A DNA stretch of 64,000 nucleotides from positions 11,712,852 to 11,776,851 of the forward strand of contig CM070508.1 of NCBI GenBank assembly GCA_036346375.1. The letters are read 5' to 3'. The DNA comes from Guadua angustifolia. Lineage: Eukaryota > Streptophyta > Magnoliopsida > Poales > Poaceae. The notes under the pieces were generated by a model that made no database searches, was not told the DNA's origin, and saw only the letters and a list, made by a program, of their open reading frames with translations. Shown here one piece after another: positions 22,493 through 32,547 of this stretch. A program made the translations under genes and the position numbers. Position 1 is the first letter of the stretch. The number at the start of each line of letters is the position of its first letter.

Positions 22493-23652
22493 GCTGGCGT
22501 CGTCCGTGGGGATCGACTGAGTCCTTTCGCGAGGAATCCCTGAGGATGCCGAATTCTCAAGTCAATCAAGATCTCTGCGTCTTCGGCGACGTGGAGGACG
22601 ACGACGTGTGCTACGCCGGCGAGGGCGTGGTCGGTGTGACTGATCCGGAAGGCCACACCGAGTTCATGTTCCGCGCCGAGCACGTCCTTCGCTCAGGCGC
22701 GAGTCTCTTCCCTCGAGCACGCGTTTCGCTCGGGGACCGTCCATGTTCCGCGCTGAGCATGTCCTTCGCTCGGGCGCGAGTCGCTCGGGGGCCGTCCATG
22801 TTCCGCGCTAAGCACGTCTTTTGCTCGGGCGCGAGTCTCTTCCCCCGAGCACGCGTTTCGCTCGGGGGCTGTCCATGTTCCGCGCTGAGCACGTCCTTCG
22901 CTCGGGCGCGAGTCTCTTCCCCCGAGCACGCGTTTCGCTCGGGGACTGTCCATGTTCCGCGCGGAGCACGTCCTTCGCTCGGGCGTGGGTCTCTTCCCCC
23001 GAGCACGCGTTTCGCTCGGAGACCATCCATGTTCCGCGCCGAGCACGTCCTTCGCTCGGGCGCGTGTCTCTTCTGCGCCAGGTAAGTTCTACGCTTGAGT
23101 GCGGGTCTTCCCAAGTAAGTAAGTATGCCCTTTGTATCATTTCTTTCTTTAAACATTTTCGGACTCTCAGGGCTCGCCCGAATGCAGCGGCATGAGTCCT
23201 CTCGTGACCTGCTAGTTAGTTTCCCTGGTCGTCTAGTCCATGTCCAGGATGCGGCAGTTCGAGCATGTCTCGTCTGTCAGTTCCTCAAGCATTTGACCCA
23301 TGTTTGGGATGCAGCGGCATGAGTCCTCTCGTGGCCTGCTAGTTTGTTTCCCTGGACGTCTAGTCCATGTCCAGGATGCGGCAGTTCGAGCATGTCTCGT
23401 CTGTCAGTTCCTCGAGCATCTGACCCATGCTTGGGATGTTGCAGTAGTTCTTCACTGCAAGATTCTTCTCCCCGAGCCAGTGTTGCTCGGATGCTGCAGT
23501 AGTTCTTCACTGCAAGATTCTTCTCCCCGAGCCAGTGTTGCTCGAACGCCGCGGTAGTTTTTCGCTGCGAAGTCCCAATCCTCCCTATGAGTCTGGAGGC
23601 TTAAGGCGAAAGTCTGGTCGAGCAACTTCCCTCTTTAGCCTCGGGGGCTAGC
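22493..23652 (+). repeat. internal domain: three successive minisatellite arrays
   Basis: Array 1 (about 22660-23080) has a 77-bp unit (CGAGCACGCGTTTCGCTCGG at 22846, 22923 and 23000, plus an earlier variant at 22714). Array 2 (23170-23440) is two copies of a ~134-bp unit (GGCATGAGTCCTCTCGTG). Array 3 (23430-23560) is about two and a half copies of a ~53-bp unit (GTAGTTCTTCACTGCAAG). An ATG at 22546 opens a 179-codon frame with a short non-repetitive, Asp/Glu-rich start before array 1. I see no known domain in it. Confidence 0.82.
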
Positions 23653-24407
23653 TGTCGGGGATTGGGAAATTCCCGTAGACGACCATCGTACCCGGCGACT
23701 AGTCGTGATTTAACCATATTTGCCATTGGACGTTGTCCCCAAGGAAGGTCTCAGGATAGCCCGCCCTGCAGGCCCACCTCGTTCTCTGTCAAGTTCGCTC
23801 CCGAGCATGCTTGCTCGGGAAAATGCGGCTAGCAACCAAGACCGAAGAAGAGCCCAAGGATCGACCAAAAGACTGGGCACAATTCACGACGACGACGTGG
23901 CATTAATGACTCGGTGGCTCAAAGGACAGTACGGCCACGATCTGCGCCCCCTACGCCCGCGTAGCGGTATGGCGAAAAGCGAGAGAACAGTTCACCCACG
24001 TCAGGGAACAGTGGCGCGTCGCTCTGTAATAAATGCTGGAACGCTGTAATTGTCTATAAATACCCCAACGCACATAGAATTTAGGGGCCGATTTCACTTT
24101 GCTTACTCCTCACACGTAGCCATTGCTTGCTGGTGGTCTGGAGGCTTGTCCTTAGAACCACCCGGGCCCCTGAGCAGGCACCCTGTAATCTACCTTCGAA
24201 AACTAATGCAATCACTGGACGTAGGGTTGTTATCTCCTCCGCAAGAGGCCTGAACCAGATAAAAAAGGATCCCTTGTCCCTTGTGTCCTCGCGATATGTA
24301 GCTCGGTAGGCCCTCAGACGCTACCCCCTCCGCGAAAAAAGGGCCCTAAGTTGATCCCTCATTCAACAAGTAACCTCGGCGGGGGACCGGTTCCCGAATC
24401 ATCGACA
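23653..24407 (+). repeat. 3' LTR of the minisatellite-rich element
   Basis: 755 bp, TGTCGGGGATTGGG to ATCGACA, with a TATA box (TCTATAAATACCCC) near 24053-24066. It is better preserved at its start than the 5' LTR. Confidence 0.88.
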
Positions 24408-24412
24408 ATTTC

Positions 24413-25170
24413 AATGAAACAAAACTAAGGTACCAACGATGACTCTTAATCTCTAAATAGGTTAGGTCTTAATACTATTGGAGGATATGTGGTTCGTGCA
24501 AGTTTCTAACCCGTTGTACAACTCCAAAAAAATTCGGCAATATCTCCCTACTGTTCTTTAGATACACGTCTCGATAACATGTCAAGAAGGGTGTGTACCT
24601 AGAGAACACCACAGGGAGATGCTACAAATCTACTCTAAAGTTGTACAACAGCTCAACAACTTGCTTGAACCACATATATTCGAACTGTCCAAAGAACGTG
24701 GACAATTCAGGACTGCTTGCTTATAAATATGCCATTTCGATTGGCATATTTATAAACAAGTACCTTCGAACGGGAGATGTAGGATCCGCAGTCTAAACTC
24801 TAACATCCATCATGTGATAGCAATAATATAATTTCAGATTAATATCAGAGCACTATAAATTAAGATAATTAAATACATGTGTGCTTGTCAAATAAAGGGT
24901 GTGAAATCTACTAGGATATACATGTTCTAGTGCAACCTAAACTTTCTTCATGACATATCGAAATTACCTAGTGCAGTATAGAAAGGATCAGAAGGAATGC
25001 TCATATTTTGAAGAAAACCACAAATTCTGCAAAAATAGAAGAACTTTCCTTAACTAAGGCTTCAAATTTGCCCTCTTAACGCACCCACTTTTGAGGATTT
25101 CAAATTTTCTCACCTAAATATTGCTTCCAACCGAAATATGTAATGTTTTTTCGGGTGGCGCCAAGAAATT
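24413..25170. other. intergenic, no gene recognised
   Basis: A+T-rich, short frames only. No terminal repeats or domains seen. Confidence 0.45.
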
Positions 25171-25176
25171 TCCTCT

Positions 25177-25212
25177 ACAACAACAACAACAACAACAACA
25201 ACGACAACAACG
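25177..25212. repeat. (ACA)n microsatellite
   Basis: About eleven ACA/CAA triplets interrupted by one ACG. Confidence 0.9.
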
Positions 25213-25214
25213 AA

Positions 25215-25736
25215 GAGTTTAGTTCAAGGGGTATAAATAATCTAGCGAGGCACATCACAGTCGGTTCTTACTTAAGAAGCGATAGTGATATGTAGGCTCA
25301 TCACTATCGGTTCTTAAATAAGAAGCGATAGTAATGTGATCATGCACATCACAATCGGTTCTCATGTCAGAAGCGATAGTGTTGTGCATTATCATCACTA
25401 TCGCTTCTTAAGTATGAACTGATTGTGATGTGCACAATCACATCACAATCGATTTTTATGTGGGAAGTGATAGTGATGATCATGCACATCATTATCGCTT
25501 TCGACAAAAGAACTGATTGTGATGCGAGCGTACTCATCACAATCGGTCACATCACAATCGGTTCTTTTGTAAGAAGTGATAGTGATGATGTGCCAAGTGT
25601 TACATCACAATCGTTTCTAATCTCAGAACCGACAGTGATTATTTTTACTACTCCTAAGTGATCTATCACAATCGTTTTTTTAAATTTAAGAACCGATTCA
25701 GATGAAGCGATAGTGATGTACCATTCTGTAGTAGAG
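25215..25736. mobile_element. CACTA-type terminal region with subterminal repeat array
   Basis: The right end, read on the complement, is CTCTACTACAGAATGG, one base from the plant CACTA terminus CACTACTACAGA. The preceding 500 bp is an array in both orientations of about 20-bp motifs such as CACTATCGCTTCTTA and ATCACAATCGGTTCT, like CACTA subterminal transposase-binding repeats. No clear left terminus was found, so this is a truncated or very small derivative. Confidence 0.7.
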
Positions 25737-26349
25737 ACCTTTACCTATAGGACCCATTGGGTATCGGGTACACATTGATACCCATCGGGTTCGGGTGTTG
25801 GCACATATCTGTGGCCGTAAAGCTTAGTGGGTTGGGTGGGTGGCACTCTGTTCAGGTTCGGGTTCGGATCTAAGGCGGTTATATCCAGAAATATTCATCC
25901 GATTGCCATCCCTAATCGACATCCCTATACAATTTCTATTCTTTTTTATTCATGCGTTTTTTATTCTCAACATTCGGTACATGACATCGGGTGTTGTTTA
26001 AGACCTCTTGCAAAGTATATTACACGTACACCCTCACAAAAAAAAATTACAACAAAGTGTGGATACTATAACAATATATGCAAAATGCCTTCAAGACAAA
26101 GCGGTAAAAAGAGAGAACTTGAGATTAAACGTGAGCTGCGCGTGTCACAGGGATTCCATTCCACCCGAACTACCACCGTATACGTTGCACTCTCTCCAGT
26201 TATAATAAACACTCAAATTAAGATACGTACAGCCTACACAACTTTCACTTGAGCCTTGAAGAGAAAGCCAGAAAAGTGCCGGCGAGGTGACCCCACGCCG
26301 ACCCCTAAACAACGCCTGGGAGGGCAAGCTAGCGTTGCATTTCCGGCGA
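25737..26349. repeat. duplicated segment, copy B, downstream of the ATL gene
   Basis: Colinear with 20836-21441, including the right terminus of the hAT element (CCGATTGCCATCCCTA) and its flank. At its left edge TTTACCTATAGG matches the hAT left subterminal region (near 19552) and is joined directly to right-end sequence, so copy B holds an internally deleted hAT derivative abutting the CACTA end. Its right edge is about 220 bp beyond the ATL stop codon. Confidence 0.85.
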
Positions 26350-26570
26350 CCTCCACCGCTGCACGGCACACCTCGCCGAGCCTCATTGGTGATTAGGCCC
26401 CTATTAAACCAGGCTTTTCTTTACGCGCCACTCAGATCGCTTAGATCTGAAGCGGTCGAGGCAGCCATAATTAAGTGGCACGCTAGTTTAATGCGGGATC
26501 CAGTGGCTTACAGGTGGGGCCCTGTGGTCGGTGACTGTGAGGCATGGCATGATCCTGTGGCCACTCGCAT

Positions 26571-27107
26571 TCACACGGCGTCGCTTCCGTCGACGGCGTC
26601 GGATTTGGCGGCTGCAAGGAGGAGGCTCCGGCAGAGCGGGCAGCTGGGCTGGGAGCGGAGCCACGCGTCGACGCAGTCCGGGTGGAAGCAGTGGCCGCAG
26701 GGCGGGAGCGCCTTCACCTTCTCCCCGGCCACCAGCGCGCTGATGCATATCGAGCACTCAGCCGCTTGGGCGTCCTCACCGCCTCCGCCCTTCCCGGAGG
26801 GAGGAGGCGAAGACGCAGGTGGGCTGTACAGTGTCACGGGAAGCCCGCCGATGGCTGCGGCGTCGAGGCCGAGCATCGATGAAGCCGTGGCCCCTGCCGC
26901 GGCGGCCGACGAGGCCTCGGGGTCGGGCGTGTAGCGGTGGCACGCCCAGCGGAGGTAGAGGCAGAGGGCGACGAAGAAGACGACGAGGAAGAGCAACCCG
27001 ACGAGCAGCGGGACGGCGCGACCGTGCACCGCGAAGTTGCTGTCGCCGACGTCGCCGTACCGCCACCTCATCACCTGGTTCCCAGCGGCGCCCTCCGGCG
27101 CGGCCAT
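26571..27107 (-). CDS. ATL-type RING-H2 E3 ubiquitin ligase, single exon
   Basis: The protein has 178 residues from the ATG at 27105-27107 to a TGA at 26571-26573. The frame is open for ten more codons upstream, but only from a GTG. Residues 31-54 form one hydrophobic helix (AVPLLVGLLFLVVFFVALCL). Residues 80-82 are the GLD motif of the ATL family. Residues 118-159 form a complete RING-H2 finger, CX2CX15CX1HX2HX2CX10CX2C, with all eight zinc ligands present and Trp149 of the E2-contact region (DAWLRS). ATL proteins are usually small, intronless, membrane-anchored E3 ligases, which fits. The role is ubiquitin transfer from an E2 to unknown substrates, probably at an endomembrane or the plasma membrane. 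Third-position G/C is very high, as in many grass genes. The subfamily and substrate cannot be given. An overlapping plus-strand frame (26287-26934) is an antisense shadow. Confidence 0.93.
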   Translation of the reverse strand: MAAPEGAAGNQVMRWRYGDVGDSNFAVHGRAVPLLVGLLFLVVFFVALCLYLRWACHRYTPDPEASSAAAAGATASSMLGLDAAAIGGLPVTLYSPPASSPPPSGKGGGGEDAQAAECSICISALVAGEKVKALPPCGHCFHPDCVDAWLRSQPSCPLCRSLLLAAAKSDAVDGSDAV

Positions 27108-28505
27108 TCGCTCGCGCCGGCCGTACGTGCCGAACACGCACGCTTCCGCAGGAGCTTAGCCTACGCTCATACTACGTGTGGTAGGGAAGGCGCATGGGAG
27201 ATTGACCGGGCGACCGGCGTGTGGTCTAGGCGGCTCCAGCGCGGGCAGTCACGCCGATCGAGCGACCAAGCGACGAAGCTTCGGCGCGCAAGTGGCGCGG
27301 TGGCTTGTGGAATTGTGGTTCGGCACGTCGTCTCGGCCTTGCGAGCGGCGAGCACGGACAGCGATCACCAAGGTGAACTGCGACGGGTGTGGCTTCAAAA
27401 TTCGAAGTGGCCGGCCGTGTCTTTTAAGGTTGGTAAAGGAAGGCTCCCGCCGCGCCAGTACGGTGTGGGCGCCAGCCAGTGGGACACAGACACAGACGAC
27501 AGAAGGCTCAAACTAATAGGCAAACACAAAGCCGCTTTGGCACGTACAGTAAGTAGCATGATATTTTTGTGTGTTTTGTCGTGTTAAATTTTACTGATAT
27601 ACAAGAGAGAGAATAATTAGAGAAAGTATGGCTATATTATAATTAAAATATTATAGGATCCACCAAAGACAATTTAAGATATCATATATTTAAAAGTTAT
27701 ATTTAATTTTATCTTTAAATAATTATATAAATATTTAGATAACAATTGTTTTTACTACTGTACGTGCTATAGAGCGGCATTGAGTACGAGCCAACGACTA
27801 ACGAGGGTCCAGGGCGAGGTAGTTCGGTTGTTTTCGGGCTCGGCCGACTGGCCCGGCCGGCTCCGTCCGTTCCGGCATTACTTCAAAAGATTCGGTCGCT
27901 TTTGACCCTTTGTTGCCGTTTTAGACTTGTAGGTGCGATCTTTGTTGCTGTCTACCATTCATTCCTAGGTCGCTTACGTACGGTCCAGAGAGAACGTACG
28001 CTTCCCAGCTATATATGAGCTAGCAGCATGCACTCAGACGAACAATTTTGGTGCACGTGCGTACATATGGTAGTTAGTACGTAGCAGTACACATCTTTGG
28101 CCGGCCATCCGATCGAGGCTGCGGCCCATTTCACCTGCAAAAATGGGAGCCAATTCAGATAATAATGGTTTTACAGTCTAATATGCCGGATTGGTGTGTA
28201 AACGTACTTTGTCGTCGGTCGCAATGCATGGGTTTGAGCCACACATGTTAATAATTGAAGTATTGTAGGACACGCACTGATGTACGTATAAGCTCGATCG
28301 ATGTAATGGGAACAAAATGTATTTCCAGAAACCTTTCCACGATGGAATCGATGTGGACCGACACTGCTCAAACCAATTAAAGCTGTACGCCTGTACGGGG
28401 ATAGTTCGATCATCGTTAATTCTCACATCCGATCGAATACTTAAATGTCAAAATTCCCTGATCAGTAACCCTGGTCAGTAACGACACTTAGCTCGTTCAA
28501 GAAAG
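27108..28505 (-). other. upstream region of the ATL gene; no further gene recognised
   Basis: The first 450 bp is G+C-rich and probably holds the ATL 5'UTR and promoter. No confident TATA box was found at the expected distance. Beyond 27590 it is A+T-rich, then mixed. Frames at 26937-27587 on the plus strand are low-complexity and antisense to the gene. 28326-28400 has weak similarity to 31323-31395. Confidence 0.45.
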
Positions 28506-28882
28506 AGTAAATTTCACGAAAGTACAAGTTTCACATATAAACTATTAAAAAATTACAAGTTTTACTTCGTACTTCACAAAGCTATGGATTTGAGGAGAAT
28601 CTGTGTCACAAAATTACATGTTTTAGAATTGACTATTTCTTCTAACAAATCTGATAGTATGGGCCTATATGGCAACCTGATACACCTCCATTTTTCATTT
28701 CACTTGCGTGTGAGTCTGTCATGTGTGTCCACACTGTCATATTTGTTACAAAATGGTTAATTATAAAACATATAGTTTTGTGATATAAATTCTCCTAAAA
28801 TATATAGTTTTGTGAAATATAAATTAAAATATGTAGTTTTCGATAATTTGTATAAGAAACTTATAGTTTTGTGAAATTTACC
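28506..28882. mobile_element. MITE with long inverted ends (GTAAATTTCAC)
   Basis: Left AGTAAATTTCACGAAAGTA...AAAATTACAAGTTTT is mirrored at the right (complement GGTAAATTTCACAAAACTATAAG). Arms of about 60 bp are imperfect. The A+T-rich interior has repeated TATAGTTTTGTGA. A target duplication was not fixed, so the family is uncertain. Confidence 0.65.
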
Positions 28883-29930
28883 ATCTTTAAAAAAGTTTAC
28901 TACAACATTTAACAGGCTTTGGGGCCATTTGAAACGCAAGAATCCCAAAAAAAATGCACTAACAGGATTGGTGGTGCCTAGGAGTAATTGACTATTTTGT
29001 TGCTCAATAGTACTCAAATTTTTTGATCCCTCATATCTAGCTAGATCCAATAGATGAAATCACTTTGCCTCCTCCCATCTCATTCTAGTAATATTTTGTC
29101 AAGGAGTACTCAATTATTTAGACAATGGATGCATATCCGCCTCCTTTCACTAATTTGCTCATTAGTTATTAGCATGCGATGTGATACATTGAGGAATGCT
29201 TTAATACAAATTATTATTTTCTATATGGCCTTTTGACATAATTATATACTATTTTTACACAAATAAAATTATGAAAAAAATAATATAACAATTTATATAA
29301 AAAAAGAGGAACAATCAACTATAAGAAACACAATAAAAATATACAAAAACCATATTTTTTGTTTATGTTATATATGGCTCCCCAATGGCACTAAACAAAT
29401 TGATTACTTCCTTATCACATTGTTCACCCGGAGAAAACAAAATTGAGTACTAATAGACACAAAGAGCTCCTTATCACATTGTTCACCCGGAGAAAACAAA
29501 ATTGAGTACTAATAGACACAGACAGCACTCAAGTATAACAAATCCCTAAGAAAAATACAAGAATTTAGGGTTTATTTCTAGTTGAATCCTTACGAACTTT
29601 AGAACGCAGAAATTCCGTACAAATTTCATATAAGCTGTAGGTATTCCAAAGGGACGTACGTAAGAAATTCTTCCATAGGATTTCGATCCTGTAAAATTCA
29701 TCTATTTTTTCCTTAGAGTCGTAATGCATGGTTCTTTTGATCCACACACATACTAATTTATAATCTATCCAGTCACAAATAGTTGTTATTTTGGATATAG
29801 GTGCAATCAAACTTTTAAAACTCAAACTATCAACATCTTTCAAAATATTTAAATTGGATACATGAAAATCATATGTATAGATTTTTCTTGAAAAGTACTT
29901 TCATATTATTACAATTTTATTGGATTTTAT
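28883..29930. other. A+T-rich intergenic, with a short tandem duplication
   Basis: No domain-bearing frame. 29410-29519 holds two copies of a 59-bp unit beginning CTTATCACATTGTTCACCCG, identical over about 51 bp, so a recent slippage or repair event. Confidence 0.6.
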
Positions 29931-29933
29931 AAA

Positions 29934-30304
29934 GACAACATATCATATGCACACAGACTTTTCGTGTACACACCGTACACACCAATTAACAAAAGTTGCA
30001 AAAAATTCTGAAAAAATTGTAGATTACTTCATAGATTGCTCTACCTATGTATGAAGTTTCAAGATCAAATTCATTACATATCGAGAGTTACAAAAGAAAA
30101 ATTCGACAAGTTTAAACTCTCTAAACTTGTCTAATTTTCTTTTGTAACTCTTGATATATAATGAATTTGAACCTACAATTTTATACATAGGTAGAGTAAT
30201 CTATAAAGTATATCTACAATTTTTTTTAGAATTTTTTGTGACTTTTGTTAGTTGGTGTGCACAGTGTGTACACTTGAAAGTCTGTGTGCACAGGATACGT
30301 TGCC
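29934..30304. mobile_element. Mutator-type MITE, copy 1, 9-bp TSD TTTTATAAA
   Basis: 371 bp with near-complete inverted symmetry about 30115. It is flanked by identical TTTTATAAA at 29925-29933 and 30305-30313. Ends GACAACATATC and GATACGTTGCC are inverted repeats. A 9-bp duplication with long terminal inverted repeats is the mark of Mutator-like elements. A transcript would fold into one long hairpin. The same family occurs at 57434-57807. Confidence 0.9.
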
Positions 30305-30479
30305 TTTTATAAATATATTATAATAGAAATTAGTAGTTAAAACTATGTTTTGAGACCGTGTGTTGATGTATAAAACGATAACTATTTGTGATCGAAGAAA
30401 GTATTAAACACGGTAAAATAATCGAGGCGCGAATTAACTACTTAAACTTGTACATAGGTTGATGTTTATACATCTCCGG

Positions 30480-31270
30480 CATAGGTACCCCCTTTATAGC
30501 GCTGAGAATTGCCGAGACGCCAGCCCCTCCACCTGTCTCCTTGCCGATTTTGCAAAAAACCCTTTACATTTCTTCGAAATTACGTATAGGTCCTTCTGAA
30601 TTACAAATAGGTCCTTCGTGATTTTTTGTGAGACAAAAATATTTTTTTTTCCTTCGCGTTTAGGTCCCTGGCGCGGTATTTTACAGAAAAACCTCCCGTT
30701 AATTACAAATCGCGGGCAAGCCCTTTTCTAATTTTTCAGGATAGCGAGCAGGTCCAAAAAATTAACAAACAGGTCCCTGGTTCTTACGTTCAGGTCCTTT
30801 CTCCGTTTTCCCCGAAAAAAATGTTTTTGCCACAAAAAAAACACGTTTTCTCCGAAAAAAATATTTTCGCCACAGAAAAACGCAGATTCGTCGAAGATTT
30901 ATAGCGACTTATCGATTTGCCGATCCGTTTTTACCGGAAAAAATGTTTTCGCCACAAAAAAAAACGCGTTCTTCCCGGGAAAAAAAATTTCGCCACAAAA
31001 AAAACACGTTTTCCCTCGGAAAAAAAGTTTTCGCCGCCAAAAAAACGCAGATCCGTCAAAGGTTCGCGTTTTTCCCGAAAAAAAAGTTTTCGCCACAAAA
31101 AAAACACAGATCCGTCGAAGGTTCGCGTTTTTCTCGAAAAAAAAGTTTTCGCCACAAAAAAAACGCAGATTCGTCGAAGATTTATAGCACCTTATCGATT
31201 TGCCGATCCGTTTTTACCGGAAAAAATATTTTCGCCACAAAAAAAACACGCTTTTCATGGATTCGCCGAT
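30480..31270. repeat. A-run/TTTTCGCCAC tandem repeat, ~66-bp unit
   Basis: From 30800 to 31250 the text GTTTTCGCCACAAAAAAAAC and CGCAGATCCGTCGAAGGTTCGCGTTTT recurs with a period near 66 bp. A longer block (CGCAGATTCGTCGAAGATTTATAGC...TTTTTACCGG) occurs at both ends of the array (about 30881 and 31167). 30540-30800 has AGGTCC spacers like 16390-17030. The Lys/Phe-rich open frames are by-products of the A-runs. Confidence 0.75.
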
Positions 31271-32537
31271 GGGTCCTATCGACTCTACAAAACGGCGCAG
31301 CGTAGCGCGCTATTATTGCTAGTACTTTCCACGATGGAACGATACGGACTGCTCAGACCAAAGCTGTACACGCCTCTACAGCACGGCTATCGATCCTTGC
31401 TCTCGCACCGGTCCGATCGATCTTACTGGACATGGCAAATTACTTCAACTGATCAGTGACCGTTCACGTTGGCGCCTCCTGGCCGTCGGAACACGCATGG
31501 AAAATGCGATTATGGTGCGATGTTACGCGCAATCCACCCTCTTTTGCGATCGAGGCAACAACACTCGCAGTCGTTGAGCTCGACCGAGATAAGGCTGAGA
31601 CCAAAAAGGGGTGCTCCGGCGTGGACCCCGGCCGAGACTGGAGTGCTCGATCATACATATCACTAGCTTACATATGTCAGCATCTTTTTCCCAATCTGAT
31701 CAATCCCTGCTAATAAAGTATGAATGCATAACAATGACTGGTACACACAGCGGTAGCTAGCTACTAGCTGAAAGGGCAGGATTAAAAACCGAGAACCGTG
31801 TGTCTAATCACTTTGAGGCACCATCATCATTTCTGAAAATATCCTGGGAAGAGCAGGAAGATCGAGCCGAAGAGACGCTAGCTATAGCTAGCTGCTTTCC
31901 GTGCTTTGTATCATCTGCTGGCTTTTCTTGGACGACGTCTAGTGCAGTGCGATCAAATGTTGAGCTAGCGTCGATCGAGCCTTAGCTATAGCTTAGGCGA
32001 GTGGTCGTGCGCGGGAAAGGCGCATATGGGCCTGCCCAGGCTGCATCTGGCAAAGTGCGACCTAGCTGTTGGAGAAAAGCAGCGATCCACCCGAGCAAAA
32101 GTACCATATCTTCACCAGCATATCGCACTAGCAGGTCCGGATCCATCATCCTTTTCGTGCAGTTCCCGTCATGGCTACAATCTACTCGCTAGTTGCTCGT
32201 ACGTGCAAGCAGCTAGCTAGTCAAGTATCCTCTCTTCTTCCTCCACTGTCCGGTTAGCCAAAGAGGCTCATTGACATTGGACTATATATACATGCATGCA
32301 CGCCGTACAAGAGATTGTTATGCGATTGGATGGATAGTTGTTTGGTTGTCTCGTAGCTGACGATGAGCTGATCGATGTGCCCACACGGAGCTGTACAGCA
32401 GATGAGGAAGAGCTAGTGGTTATGCCATACGCAGGAAAAGAGGTAAGGGAGATGACTAGCAACTTGTCTCTTTTGAGTACATTGATCTGATGCTAAAGTT
32501 CGTGTGTGACCACTGTTGCTCGACGGAATGGCTGAGT
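31271..32537. other. intergenic, no gene recognised
   Basis: Short frames without domains on either strand. Nothing supportable apart from the target site of the LINE at its right edge. Confidence 0.45.
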
Positions 32538-32547
32538 AAGTTCGTTG

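Larger units (their letters stand above)
21744..24407 (+). mobile_element. non-autonomous gypsy-type LTR element filled with minisatellites
   Basis: Two LTRs (21744-22492 and 23653-24407) flank an 1160-bp internal domain. A primer-binding-type CTGGCGTCGTCCGTGGGGA follows the 5' LTR and the polypurine tract CCTCGGGGGCTAGC precedes the 3' LTR. Flanks ATTTA (21739-21743) and ATTTC (24408-24412) fit a 5-bp target duplication with one change. The internal domain is almost entirely tandem repeats and encodes no gag or pol. Confidence 0.87.

Noticed and set aside
22546..23085. 179-codon frame as a real gene
   Set aside because: Most of it is a 77-bp minisatellite whose period is not a multiple of three. 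It is kept only as part of the element description.
26287..26934. 215-codon plus-strand frame over the RING-H2 gene
   Set aside because: Antisense shadow of the high-GC ATL coding sequence, with no domain of its own.
30917..31459. 180-codon Lys/Phe-rich frame
   Set aside because: Produced by the A-run tandem repeat. The peptide is low-complexity and overlapping frames on both strands look alike.
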